Source: Cryobacterium arcticum (GTDB lineage: Bacteria > Actinomycetota > Actinomycetes > Actinomycetales > Microbacteriaceae). Taken from it: a DNA stretch of 64,000 bases. Positions within the stretch are counted from its first letter, which is position 1; each line of letters starts with the position of its first letter. The position numbers and the translations under genes are program-made. The stretch is from assembly GCF_003185895.1 (NCBI RefSeq), contig NZ_QHLY01000012.1, positions 930,001-994,000 on the forward strand, given 5' to 3'. Under the pieces are notes generated by a model. That model ran no database searches and was not told where the DNA came from. It worked only from the letters and a program-made list of their open reading frames with translations. Below, piece by piece: positions 44,375 to 53,144 of this stretch.

Positions 44375-46918
44375 TTGCCCGGAGAAAACCTCACCAGGAT
44401 CGAAGCCCAGGAGCGCGCAGCGCTCGTCACGGTGACCAGCTACGACGTCACCCTTGACCTGACGACGGGTCCGACGACCTTCGCCAGCACCACCACCGTC
44501 GCCTTCGGTGCCGTGGCCGGCAGCTCGACCTTCATCGACGCGATCACCGAGACGGTGCACAGCGTCACCCTCAACGGAGCCGAGCTCGACCCGGCCGTCG
44601 TCAGCGACGGCATCCGCATTCAGCTCGACGGCCTGGCAGCCGAGAACGTGCTCACCGTCGTCGCCGACGCCGCGTACACCAACACCGGCGAGGGCCTGCA
44701 CCGCTTCGTCGACCCCGTCGACAACGAGGTCTACCTGTACAGCCAGTTCGAGGTGCCCGACTCCCGCCGCGTCTTCGCCGTGTTCGAGCAGCCCGACCTC
44801 AAGGCCACCTTCACCTTCACGGTGACCGCCCCCGGCGCCTGGGAAGTCATCTCCAACTCCGCCACGCCCGAGCCCACTGACGCCGGCAACGGCAACAAGA
44901 CCTGGGCGTTCGCCCCCACCCACACCATCTCCAGCTACATCACGGCCCTCGTCGCCGGCCCGTACGCTGTGGTGCGCAGCGAGCTCACCTCCAGCGACGG
45001 CCGCGTCATTCCGCTGGGCCTGTTCAGCCGGAAGAGCCTGTTCGAGCACCTGGACGCCGACTACATCTTCGAGAAGACCCGCCAGGGCTTCGCCTACTAC
45101 GAGGACAAGTTCGACTACCCGTACCCGTTCGACAAGTACGACCAGATGTTCGTGCCGGAGTTCAACGCCGGCGCCATGGAGAACGCCGGCGCGGTCACCT
45201 TCACCGAGACCTACGTCTTCCGCTCCAAGGTCACCGACGCGATCAAGGAACGCCGCGTCGTCACGATCCTGCACGAGCTCGCCCACATGTGGTTCGGCGA
45301 CCTGGTCACCATGAAGTGGTGGAACGACCTGTGGCTGAACGAATCGTTCGCCGAGTGGGCGTCGACCATCGCCACGGCTGAGGCCACCGAGTGGACGGAA
45401 GCCTGGACCACCTTTGCCGCGATGGAGAAGAGCTGGGCCTACCGCCAGGACCAGCTGCCCTCCACCCACCCCGTCGTGGCCACCATCACGGACCTCGAAG
45501 ACGTGCAGGTCAACTTCGACGGCATCACCTACGCCAAGGGTGGATCGGTGCTCAAGCAGCTCGTCGCCTGGGTCGGCATCGACGCCTTCTTCACGGGCGT
45601 CGCCTCGTACTTCAAGAAGCACGCCTGGGGCAACACGGAGCTCCGCGACCTGCTCGTTGAGCTCGAGGCCGCTTCCGGCCGGGACCTCTCCGACTGGGCC
45701 GCCCTGTGGCTCGAGACCGCCGGCGTCAACACCCTCCGCCCGCAGATCGAGGTCGACGAGGCCGGTGTGATCACCGCGTTCGCCGTGCTGCAGAGCGCCA
45801 CGGAGGACTACCCCACCATTCGCCCGCACCGCCTGGCGATCGGCTTCTACGACCTGGTCGACGGCGCCCTGGTGCGCACCCACCGCGTCGAACTCGACGT
45901 CGACGGCACGTCCACGGATGTGCCGGCGCTCGTCGGCCGCACCCGCGCCGACCTGATCCTGCTCAACGACGACGACCTCGCCTACGCCAAGGTGCGCCTC
46001 GACCCGGCCTCGCACACCGTGGCCCTCGAGCACCTCGCCGCCATCGAGAGCCCGCTGGCCCGCTCGCTGGTCTGGGGTTCCGTCTGGGACGCCACCCGCG
46101 ACGCCGAGACCTCGCCGCGCGACTTCGTGCGCCTGGTGCTCGGCAACATCGCCACCGAGACCGAATCCACCACCCTGCGCACCGTGCTCGGCCAGGTGTC
46201 GCTCACGGCGCAGTACTACGTGGCTCCTGAACACCGCGACGAGGCCGTCAACGCGGTCGGTGATGCACTCTGGGCGCTGGCCCAGGGTGCGGAGGCCGGC
46301 AGCGACGCGCAGTTCCAGTTCGTCAAGTTCTTCGCCTCCGTAGCCGAGACGCCCGCTCAGCTGGCCGCCATCGCGGGCCTGCGCACAGGCGCGTTCAAGC
46401 TCCCCGGACTCGAGATCGACACCGACCTGAGCTGGGAACTGCTCGGCGCCCTCGTCGCCGGGGGCGAAGCCGGCGCCGCGGAGATCGACGCCGCCCTGGC
46501 AGCCGACAACACCGCGACCGGCGCACAGTCGGCCGCGAACGTGCGCGCCGCCATCCCCACCATCGAGGGCAAGCAGGCCGCCTGGTCGTCGCTCATCGAC
46601 GTGGACACCGCCCCGAACACCATCGTGCGCGTCACCGCCGCCGGGTTCCTGCGCGCGCACGACACGAGCCTGCTCGAGCCGTTTGTCGCCCAGTACTTCG
46701 ACGTGCTGCAGAAGGTGTGGGCCGAGCGAAGCTACTCCATCGCCGAGAAGCTCATCACGGGCCTCTACCCGTCGCCGCTGTCGAACCAGGCCCTGGTGGA
46801 TGCCACCCGCGCCTGGCTGGACGCCAACCCCGAGCCCGCGGCGCTCCGCCGCCTCGTGGTGGAGAACCTCGCCGGTGTGGAGCGCTCACTGCGCGTTCAG
46901 GCCCGCGACAAGGAGTAG
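44375..46918 (+). CDS. pepN: Aminopeptidase N (M1 zinc metallopeptidase)
   Basis: 847 residues. GAMENAGAVTF exopeptidase motif, zinc motif HELAHMWFGDLVT with the downstream Glu in WLNESFAEW. The N-terminus MPGENLTRIEAQERAALV is the usual one for actinobacterial PepN, supporting the TTG at 44375 preceded by GGAG. It removes N-terminal residues from peptides in the cytoplasm. The C-terminal half is the ERAP1-like helical domain. A repeat-rich spacer follows. Confidence 0.97.
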   Translation: MPGENLTRIEAQERAALVTVTSYDVTLDLTTGPTTFASTTTVAFGAVAGSSTFIDAITETVHSVTLNGAELDPAVVSDGIRIQLDGLAAENVLTVVADAAYTNTGEGLHRFVDPVDNEVYLYSQFEVPDSRRVFAVFEQPDLKATFTFTVTAPGAWEVISNSATPEPTDAGNGNKTWAFAPTHTISSYITALVAGPYAVVRSELTSSDGRVIPLGLFSRKSLFEHLDADYIFEKTRQGFAYYEDKFDYPYPFDKYDQMFVPEFNAGAMENAGAVTFTETYVFRSKVTDAIKERRVVTILHELAHMWFGDLVTMKWWNDLWLNESFAEWASTIATAEATEWTEAWTTFAAMEKSWAYRQDQLPSTHPVVATITDLEDVQVNFDGITYAKGGSVLKQLVAWVGIDAFFTGVASYFKKHAWGNTELRDLLVELEAASGRDLSDWAALWLETAGVNTLRPQIEVDEAGVITAFAVLQSATEDYPTIRPHRLAIGFYDLVDGALVRTHRVELDVDGTSTDVPALVGRTRADLILLNDDDLAYAKVRLDPASHTVALEHLAAIESPLARSLVWGSVWDATRDAETSPRDFVRLVLGNIATETESTTLRTVLGQVSLTAQYYVAPEHRDEAVNAVGDALWALAQGAEAGSDAQFQFVKFFASVAETPAQLAAIAGLRTGAFKLPGLEIDTDLSWELLGALVAGGEAGAAEIDAALAADNTATGAQSAANVRAAIPTIEGKQAAWSSLIDVDTAPNTIVRVTAAGFLRAHDTSLLEPFVAQYFDVLQKVWAERSYSIAEKLITGLYPSPLSNQALVDATRAWLDANPEPAALRRLVVENLAGVERSLRVQARDKE

Positions 46919-46953
46919 CACCGCAGCGATCTCTCGCTGGCCGAGCTGCCGTT

Positions 46954-46999
46954 GATCGAGCTTGTCGAGATCCCGCACGGGGTCTCGACAAGCTCGACC
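46954..46999. repeat. Inverted repeat, GGTCGAGC family
   Basis: GATCGAGCTTGTCGAGATCC (46954-46973) pairs with the second arm ending at 46999 (TCTCGACAAGCTCGACC) through two G-T-type differences, with a GCAC loop. Follows pepN by 35 bp. Could be its terminator. Confidence 0.7.
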
Positions 47000-47007
47000 A
47001 GCGGACC

Positions 47008-47039
47008 GCTAGACCAGTGGACTGCTAGACCAGTGGACT
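47008..47039. repeat. 16-bp tandem duplication
   Basis: GCTAGACCAGTGGACT occurs twice in a row, exactly. Upstream of the MscS gene. A CAGCGG..CAGCGGGC-like degenerate continuation follows to about 47090. Confidence 0.6.
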
Positions 47040-47120
47040 GCTCGTGCGGCGGACAATTCGACCCGCGGGCTGTGCGACCAGCGGGCTGTGGCGCTCAGGT
47101 TGACCAACGCGGCCGCTCGG

Positions 47121-47126
47121 TAGACT
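47121..47126 (+). promoter_or_regulatory. -10 element of the MscS gene
   Basis: TAGACT, 9 nt before ATG 47136, no SD. Confidence 0.45.
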
Positions 47127-47135
47127 GGCCGAGCT

Positions 47136-48593
47136 ATGACATGGGACTCATTCTGGAAAACCACTAACGACATCCTGACCTGGCCAATCGTGCAGGTCGT
47201 GTTCATCATCATCTTCGCGATCCTGGCGCGCTGGGTGCTCTTGTTCGTGATCCGACGCGTTGTGACGCAGATCGTGTCCGGGGTAAAGAAAACCCAAAAC
47301 GTCGACGACACCCAAGCCCTGAACGTGTCACCGCTCTCCGCGGTTCGAACGGTTCAACGCACTCGCACACTCGGCTCCGTGCTCACAAACATCGTGAACG
47401 TGCTCGTCGTCGTCGTCGCGATTTTGCTCGTCGTCAACGCGATCGATGACACAATCCTCAGCTCGTTCGCCCTCCTCACCGCCGCGCTCGGCGCCGGCCT
47501 GGGTTTCGGCGCCCAGAACATCGTCAAGGACGTGCTCAACGGCCTGTTCATGGTGATGGAGGACCAGCTCGGCGTCGGCGACGTTGTCGACCTGGGCCCC
47601 GCGACCGGTGTCGTGGAAGCCGTCGGCATCCGTATCACCCAGGTGCGCGACGTGAACGGCACACTCTGGTTCGTGCGCAACGGCGAGATCCTGCGGGTGG
47701 GCAATATGTCCCAGGGCTGGGCCCGCGTGATCATCGACCTCGCCGTGCCGTACAAGACCGATGTGGACGCCGTGCAGGCCGAGATGCTGCGGGTTGCCGT
47801 GGAGATGGCCACCAACTCCAAGTGGCGCTCGCGGGTGCTGGAGAAGCCCGAGGTGTGGGGCCTGGAGTCGATTTCCGAAGAGGCCATCGTCATCCGCATC
47901 GTGATCAAGACGCGCACCACCGCCAAGGACGATGTGGCGCGCGAGCTGCGGATGCGCCTGAAGAAGGCGCTCGACGCCATGGGCGTGCAGCTGCCCTCGC
48001 TGACCAGCATCGTGCTCACCGGCTTCGAGGGTGCCGCGAGCGTGCAGGGCGCCCGCCCGCCGCGCACCACCCCGCTGCCCGTGATCGAGGCGCCACCCAA
48101 GCGCGCACCGCGCAAGAGCCGTGCCGTCAAGGCGGCTGAGGCCGCGGCGGCCGCCGCAGCCGCAGCGCTGCCCGTGCACCCGCCGGCACCGCGCGCGGCC
48201 AAGGCGAAGCCGGCCACTGCCACGCCCGCTGAGGCGTCGACCGCAGCGCCCGCAGCGAAGCCCACTGCGGCCCAGGCCGCCGAGGCATTCGCCCAGGGCA
48301 CCACCCGCATTCCGTCGATCTCCCGCAACCAGGCACCCCGTGCACCGCGCACGGTGCACCTGCCGGCCGTTGACCCGTCGGCGCCCGCCTCGAAGCCGAT
48401 TGCCGAACAGCCGTTGGGCGCCGCCGCAGAGCCGTCGGCCATGCCCGCCACCAAGCCGGTCAGGAAGGCCGTCACCAAGCCGGTCGACAAGCCCACTGAC
48501 AAGCCGGCCGCCAAGCCCGCGGACAAGCCCGCTGAGAAACCGGCTTCACCAGCCGCTGACAGCGAGCCCGCTCAGGGAGACACCGATGACTGA
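47136..48593 (+). CDS. Mechanosensitive channel MscS family protein with long Ala/Pro/Lys tail
   Basis: 485 residues. Three predicted TM segments (about 18-40, 82-104, 107-130); TM3 with LLTAALGAGLGFGAQNIVKDVLNGLFMVMEDQ is the MscS pore signature. The beta domain follows (VGDVVDLG, VEAVGIRITQVRDVNGTLWFVRNGEI). From about 300 a 180-residue low-complexity tail (poly-Ala, then KP/DKP repeats) extends, unlike the 286-residue E. coli MscS. It releases solutes on hypo-osmotic shock. Ends 8 bp inside the globin gene. Confidence 0.92.
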   Translation: MTWDSFWKTTNDILTWPIVQVVFIIIFAILARWVLLFVIRRVVTQIVSGVKKTQNVDDTQALNVSPLSAVRTVQRTRTLGSVLTNIVNVLVVVVAILLVVNAIDDTILSSFALLTAALGAGLGFGAQNIVKDVLNGLFMVMEDQLGVGDVVDLGPATGVVEAVGIRITQVRDVNGTLWFVRNGEILRVGNMSQGWARVIIDLAVPYKTDVDAVQAEMLRVAVEMATNSKWRSRVLEKPEVWGLESISEEAIVIRIVIKTRTTAKDDVARELRMRLKKALDAMGVQLPSLTSIVLTGFEGAASVQGARPPRTTPLPVIEAPPKRAPRKSRAVKAAEAAAAAAAAALPVHPPAPRAAKAKPATATPAEASTAAPAAKPTAAQAAEAFAQGTTRIPSISRNQAPRAPRTVHLPAVDPSAPASKPIAEQPLGAAAEPSAMPATKPVRKAVTKPVDKPTDKPAAKPADKPAEKPASPAADSEPAQGDTDD

Positions 48594-49071
48594 TCCGAAT
48601 ACCCGCCGTCCCGAGAGCCAGGGGCCGGTGCTGATCCCCGCCACCGGCCCATCCGGAGTGCACCTGCGCGGCAGCGCGAACGGTGCCGCCCTGGGGCCGT
48701 CGTTCTACCAAGAGGTCGGCGGACGTCCGTTCTTCGAGAAGCTCGTCACCGAGTTCTACCGCGGGGTGGCCGGCGACCCGGTCTTGAAGCCCATGTATCC
48801 GGAGGAAGACCTCGACCCCGCCATCGAGCGCCTCACCGGCTTCCTCGAGCAGTATTGGGGCGGCCCCGGCACCTACAGCGAGCAGCGCGGCCACCCCCGC
48901 CTGCGTCAACGCCACCAGCCCTTCAAGGTGAACCCCGACGCCCGCGACCGCTGGCTGCTGCACATGAAGAACGCCGTGGACGCCGCCGACCTGCCGCCGC
49001 TGCAGCGTGCCACTCTCTGGGACTACCTCGAGCGCGCCGCACACGCTATGGTCAACACCTTCGACGATTAA
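48586..49071 (+). CDS. Group II truncated hemoglobin
   Basis: 161 residues. The globin body is GPSFYQEVGGRPFFEKLVTEFYRGVAGDPVLKPMYPEEDLDPAIERLTGFLEQYWGGP in TrbO style, and the proximal His in GHPRLRQRHQPF is present (family position F8). WLLHMKNAVD has the Trp of group II. The first 35 residues are a non-globin, Gly/Pro-rich extension. ATG 48586 overlaps the MscS stop by 8 bp and has GGGAG upstream. May scavenge O2/NO or peroxide; the coupling to a channel gene is notable. Confidence 0.93.
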   Translation: MTDPNTRRPESQGPVLIPATGPSGVHLRGSANGAALGPSFYQEVGGRPFFEKLVTEFYRGVAGDPVLKPMYPEEDLDPAIERLTGFLEQYWGGPGTYSEQRGHPRLRQRHQPFKVNPDARDRWLLHMKNAVDAADLPPLQRATLWDYLERAAHAMVNTFDD

Positions 49072-49118
49072 CCGGCGCCCGCCCCGGCGTCACCCGCGCA
49101 GCTGACGATGGAGTCACG

Positions 49119-50816
49119 ATGAGCCCAGCAACACCCGTTCCGCACGCCGTCACATCCGCCGACGCGATCGTGGTGGGAGCGGGCCTGGCCGGCCTCGTCG
49201 CCACGGCCGAGCTCGTCGATGCCGGCAAACGGGTGCTGCTGGTCGACCAGGAACCCGCCGCGTCCCTGGGCGGCCAGGCCTGGTGGTCATTCGGCGGCCT
49301 GTTCCTCGTGGACACCCCCGAGCAACGTCGAATGGGCATCAAGGACTCCCTCGAACTGGCCAGGCAGGACTGGTTCGCCAGCGCCGGCTTCGACCGTACG
49401 GAGGACTACTGGCCCACCCGCTGGGCGGAGGCGTACCTCAACTTCGCCGCCGGCGAGAAGCGCGCCTGGCTCAAAGAGCGCGGAGTCGGGTTCTTCCCGG
49501 TGGTCGGCTGGGCGGAACGCGGCGGCTACACGGCGCTCGCCCACGGCAACTCCGTGCCCCGGTTCCACATCGTCTGGGGAACCGGCCCGGCGATTCTGGA
49601 GCCATTCATCACCCGGGTGCGCGAGGGAGTGCGGGCCGGCCTGGTCACCGCACTGCACCGGCACAGGGTCGACGAACTCCTTCTCGAGGGCGGAACAAGC
49701 ACCGGCGGCAGCACAGTGGTGGGCGTGCGCGGCACCGTGCTCGAAGCCAGCACGGCCGCCCGGGGCCAGGCCAGCGGCCGGGAGGCCGCGGGCGAATTCG
49801 AACTGCGCGCCTCCGCGGTGATCGTCACCAGCGGCGGCATCGGCGGCAACCACGACCTGGTACGCGCCCAATGGCCAGCCAGGCTCGGACCGGCACCCAC
49901 CAACATGCTGTCCGGCGTGCCGGCATCCGTCGACGGCCGGATGATCGCCATCAGCGAGGCCGCCGGCGCCCGGCTGATCAACGGCGACCGGATGTGGCAT
50001 TACACCGAGGGGATCGTCAACCACGACCCGGTCTGGCCCCGACACGGCATCCGCATTCTGCCCGGCCCGTCATCGCTGTGGCTGGACGCCACCGGTACCC
50101 GGCTGCCCGCGCCGCTGTTCCCCGGCTTCGACACCCTCGGCACCATGGAATACCTGCTCAAGACCGGCTACGAGCACAGTTGGTTCGTGCTCACCCAGAA
50201 GATCATCGAGAAGGAATTCGCGCTCTCCGGCAGCGAGCAGAACCCCGACCTCACCGGCAAGGACCTGCGACTGCTCGCCAAGCGGGTCACACCGGGTGCG
50301 CCGGGGCCGGTCGAGGCGTTCAAGAGCAAGGGCGAGGATTTCGTGGTCGCCGACAGCCTGCGCGCTCTCATCGCCGGAATGCAGCAGCGCTCCCCCGAGG
50401 TGCAGATCAATGCCGCCCAGGTGGAACGCGAGGTGCTGGCCCGCGACCGCGAGCTGGACAACGACTTCAGCAAGGATGCCCAGATCACCGCGATCCGGCA
50501 GGCACGCCACTACCGCGGCGACAGGCTGATCCGGGTGGCGAGCCCGCACAAGCTGCTCGACCGGGCCAACGGGCCGCTGATCGCCGTGAAGCTGCACCTG
50601 CTCACCCGCAAGAGCCTGGGCGGCATCGAGACCGACCTGTCCGCGCGCGCCCTCGGCGCCGACGGCAACCCGGTGCCCGGACTCTACGCGGCAGGGGAAG
50701 CCGCCGGGTTCGGCGGCGGCGGCGTGCACGGTTACCGGTCGTTGGAAGGCACCTTCCTCGGCGGCTGCCTGTTCACCGGGCGCACCGCGGGCCGCGCGGT
50801 GGCCGCCGCGCTCTGA
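49119..50816 (+). CDS. FAD-dependent dehydrogenase (fumarate reductase/KstD-like flavoprotein)
   Basis: 565 residues. N-terminal FAD site AIVVGAGLAGLVATAELVDAGKRVLLVDQ (about 16-44). VIVTSGGIGGNHDLVRAQWP and the C-terminal GLYAAGEAAGFGGGGVHGYRSLEGTFLGGCLFTGRTAGR complete the FAD_binding_2 fold. Family members oxidise or reduce steroids, fumarate or other substrates; the substrate is unknown. ATG 49119 follows GATGGAG. No obvious electron partner is next to it. Upstream truncated hemoglobin ends 47 bp before. Confidence 0.9.
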   Translation: MSPATPVPHAVTSADAIVVGAGLAGLVATAELVDAGKRVLLVDQEPAASLGGQAWWSFGGLFLVDTPEQRRMGIKDSLELARQDWFASAGFDRTEDYWPTRWAEAYLNFAAGEKRAWLKERGVGFFPVVGWAERGGYTALAHGNSVPRFHIVWGTGPAILEPFITRVREGVRAGLVTALHRHRVDELLLEGGTSTGGSTVVGVRGTVLEASTAARGQASGREAAGEFELRASAVIVTSGGIGGNHDLVRAQWPARLGPAPTNMLSGVPASVDGRMIAISEAAGARLINGDRMWHYTEGIVNHDPVWPRHGIRILPGPSSLWLDATGTRLPAPLFPGFDTLGTMEYLLKTGYEHSWFVLTQKIIEKEFALSGSEQNPDLTGKDLRLLAKRVTPGAPGPVEAFKSKGEDFVVADSLRALIAGMQQRSPEVQINAAQVEREVLARDRELDNDFSKDAQITAIRQARHYRGDRLIRVASPHKLLDRANGPLIAVKLHLLTRKSLGGIETDLSARALGADGNPVPGLYAAGEAAGFGGGGVHGYRSLEGTFLGGCLFTGRTAGRAVAAAL

Positions 50817-50884
50817 CCCGGCCTGGGGCGTTCGGTGTCGCCGCCTGATCCCGGCGCAGTCTGAGACCCATCCGTACGGTGGCA

Positions 50885-50890
50885 TAGGCT
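50885..50890 (+). promoter_or_regulatory. -10 element before the 42-codon ORF
   Basis: TAGGCT, about 48 nt before ATG 50933. The palindrome GAGGCA-GG-TGCCTC (50901-50914) would be near the 5' end of the transcript. Confidence 0.4.
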
Positions 50891-50900
50891 TTCCTGAATC

Positions 50901-50914
50901 GAGGCAGGTGCCTC
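50901..50914 (+). promoter_or_regulatory. Palindrome at the 5' end of the 42-codon ORF transcript
   Basis: GAGGCA-GG-TGCCTC is a perfect 6-bp-arm palindrome located just after the predicted start of transcription. An operator or 5' stem is possible. Confidence 0.35.
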
Positions 50915-50932
50915 CCCAGAACCCTAGGAACC

Positions 50933-51061
50933 ATGACCATTACCGGCACAGGCACCGCCCCTGACGTCGTTCGCGTCAACTCACTCGTCTCCATCAATAA
51001 TGGCGACGACACCGAAGACGCCGCGGCCCTGTGCCGCCTGCAAGCTGACAGCATCCGATGA
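50933..51061 (+). CDS. Possible 42-residue protein coupled to the GlcD-like oxidase
   Basis: ATG 50933 opens a 42-codon frame (MTITGTGTAPDVVRVNSLVS, then INNGDDTEDAAALCRLQADSIR) ending at TGA 51059-51061. The stop overlaps the ATG of the oxidase as ATGA. CTAGGAA lies upstream at good spacing, and a -10 hexamer and a palindrome precede it. No homologue is recognised. It could be a leader peptide or a small partner protein. The coupling is the main reason to believe it is translated. Confidence 0.5.
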   Translation: MTITGTGTAPDVVRVNSLVSINNGDDTEDAAALCRLQADSIR

Positions 51062-52437
51062 GCGACCCCGACATTCTGGCGACCCTCCGCGATCTGTTGC
51101 CAGACGGCACCGTGAGCACAGCGGATGCGGCCGTGCTCGGTCGCAGCATCGACGCCTCGGGCGCACCCGCGATCGGGGCCGCGCTCGCCCTTGTACAACC
51201 ACGCAGCACCGAACAGGTGGCAGCCGTCGTCGGCGCCGCCAACGCGGCCGGGGTGCCCGTCGTGCCGCAGGGCGCCCTCACCGGCCTGGCTGGCGGTGCG
51301 AACGCCGTGCCCGGGGCCCTGTTGCTGGACCTCTCCGCGCTCAACCGCATCCTGCACATCGACGTCGAAGAACGGCTCGCCGTGGTGCAGCCCGGCGTCA
51401 CCGTGGCCGAACTGGCCGCCGCGGCCAGCGCCGCCGGGCTGTTCTACGCACCCGACCCGGCGTCTGCCGAGTGGGCCACCATCGGGGGCACGATCGCCAC
51501 CAACGCCGGCGGTATGCGCTGCATCAAGTACGGCGTCACCCGCGACGCCGTGCGCACGCTCGAGGTCGTGTTGGCCGACGGGTCTCTCGTGCGCACGCGG
51601 CCGTCGACCATCAAGGGTGTCGCCGGCCTCGATCTCACCGGCCTGATCGTGGGCAGTGAAGGCACGCTGGCGGTGGTGACCGAGGCCACTCTCAGCCTGC
51701 TCCCGGCCCCCGGACCCTCACGCGGCGTCAGCGCCGTCTTCCCCACCCTGGCCGCCGGCATCGCCGCATCGAACGCCATCGCAGCCGGGCCGAACGTTCC
51801 CTCCACCCTTGAGCTCCTCGATGACATCGTGCTCGGCGCAGTGGACGCCTATCTGCCGCACGCCGGCATCCCGATCGGTGCGAAGGCCTGGGTACTGGCG
51901 ATAACGGACTCCGTGCACGGGGCGGATGCCGAATTGAGCGCGTTCGAACGGATCTTCCGCGAACACGGCGCCCTGACTGTCGACCGGGCGGACACCCCCA
52001 TCGAACTCGATCGGCTGCTCACGGCTCGACGGCTGCTCAATCAGGCCATGCGCGCCCTTCGTGGCGGTTCACTGAACGGCGATGTCAGCGTGCCTCGGTC
52101 CCGGCTCCTTGCCCTGGTCGAACGTTTCGCCGCGCTCGCGAACGAACTGCATGTTGTCATCGGTGTCGGCGGCCACGCCGGCGACGGCAACCTGCACCCC
52201 GTCGTGGCGTTCGACCCGGGCGACCCCGAACAGGTCGCGGCCGCGCACGAGGCCTACCAGCGCATCTCCGGGATCGCCCAACAGCTCGGCGGAACCATGA
52301 CCGGTGAACACGGCGTCGGCATCGAAAAACTCGCCGCCCTCGACGGGGAACTGCCGCCGCGACTGCGCGAGATGCAGCGGGCGATCAAGGCCGTGCTCGA
52401 CCCGAACGGCATCCTCAACCCCGGCAAGAAGTACTGA
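51058..52437 (+). CDS. FAD-binding oxidase, GlcD / D-lactate dehydrogenase type
   Basis: 459 residues. PCMH FAD domain: VPVVPQGALTGLAGGANAVPGALLLDLS and ATIGGTIATNAGGMRCIKYG (the FAD-pyrophosphate loops), with LTGLIVGSEGTLAVVTEATL. C-terminal FAD-oxidase_C: GVGGHAGDGNLHP (metal His), GGTMTGEHGVGIEKL, ILNPGKKY. Typical substrates are glycolate, D-lactate or 2-hydroxyglutarate. No Fe-S domain, so it is the GlcD-like flavoprotein only. The start overlaps the 42-codon ORF by 4 bp. Confidence 0.93.
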   Translation: MSDPDILATLRDLLPDGTVSTADAAVLGRSIDASGAPAIGAALALVQPRSTEQVAAVVGAANAAGVPVVPQGALTGLAGGANAVPGALLLDLSALNRILHIDVEERLAVVQPGVTVAELAAAASAAGLFYAPDPASAEWATIGGTIATNAGGMRCIKYGVTRDAVRTLEVVLADGSLVRTRPSTIKGVAGLDLTGLIVGSEGTLAVVTEATLSLLPAPGPSRGVSAVFPTLAAGIAASNAIAAGPNVPSTLELLDDIVLGAVDAYLPHAGIPIGAKAWVLAITDSVHGADAELSAFERIFREHGALTVDRADTPIELDRLLTARRLLNQAMRALRGGSLNGDVSVPRSRLLALVERFAALANELHVVIGVGGHAGDGNLHPVVAFDPGDPEQVAAAHEAYQRISGIAQQLGGTMTGEHGVGIEKLAALDGELPPRLREMQRAIKAVLDPNGILNPGKKY

Positions 52438-52458
52438 CCGGCGGAACCGATGGCCGGC

Positions 52459-53136
52459 TCAGGCCTGCAGGCTCCAGGGTTTGCGGCGCACCAGGATGTG
52501 GCCGCGGCTGGTGCTCAGCCGGGTCCAGGGGCCGGTCTCGAACAACTGCACCGGTTCATCCGCTGACAGGAAACCCAGGCTCACCGCGGCGAAGCCTGCA
52601 CCGGACGGAACGAAGTCGAGCGCGTCGATCGGGCGTCCCCAGACCTCTGAGCGCACTCGCTGCACGATCTGCTCGCCGGTGCCGGTGGGGATGACGGAGG
52701 CGACCTCGGCGATGCCCGCGTGGGCGGCAGCCTCGAGAATCGTGGCGGCGGCGCTGCCCTGCGACTTCCAGCCGCCGCGCGGGGGCGTGATGCCCGCCCA
52801 GGTGACCGAGGACACTTGCAACGGCACCGTGACCGTCACCGGGGCCGTCGCATCCGTCACCGCTGCCTCAAGCCGCACCAACCGGTCGAGCAACGAGCGC
52901 ACCGGAACGACCACGTCGATCTCGACGGGCTCTGTGAGCGCGAAGGTGCGCAGGCCCAGAACAGTGGGGCTCGAGTCGAGCAATCCGCGCGGATACAGGA
53001 TCGCGGTGTACACCGCCAGCACTCCCGCCGCTGACACGAGCCGCACCGATCCGTCCTCCACCCTGCTGGCGCGCGAAAGGTAGACCTGGAGGTCGCCGAG
53101 GGACAGGGAATCTGAGAGGGAAAATGACTGGCTCAT
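52459..53136 (-). CDS. Hypothetical protein
   Basis: 225 residues, no signal peptide, no TM. It starts MSQSFSLSDSLSLGDLQVYLSRA and contains VRLVSAAGVLAVYTAILYPRGLLD. An internal segment, ITPPRGGWKSQGSAAATILEAAAHAGIAEVASVIP, hints at an enzyme-like alpha/beta fold, but no family is recognised. A likely cytosolic protein, conserved-looking in codon use. The start at 53136 is 9 nt from a TAGTTT on the minus strand that shares bases with the divergent tesB promoter. Confidence 0.72.
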   Translation of the reverse strand: MSQSFSLSDSLSLGDLQVYLSRASRVEDGSVRLVSAAGVLAVYTAILYPRGLLDSSPTVLGLRTFALTEPVEIDVVVPVRSLLDRLVRLEAAVTDATAPVTVTVPLQVSSVTWAGITPPRGGWKSQGSAAATILEAAAHAGIAEVASVIPTGTGEQIVQRVRSEVWGRPIDALDFVPSGAGFAAVSLGFLSADEPVQLFETGPWTRLSTSRGHILVRRKPWSLQA

Positions 53137-53144
53137 CTGCTGTC

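Noticed and set aside
43481..46660. A 1059-codon minus-strand frame antisense to the exonuclease and pepN
   Set aside because: Shadow of two genes with clear catalytic motifs.
48121..48560. Alternative reading frame in the Ala/Pro-rich tail of MscS
   Set aside because: The frame with Arg/Pro-rich sequence is a compositional artefact; the MscS frame continues to a stop that overlaps a real gene.
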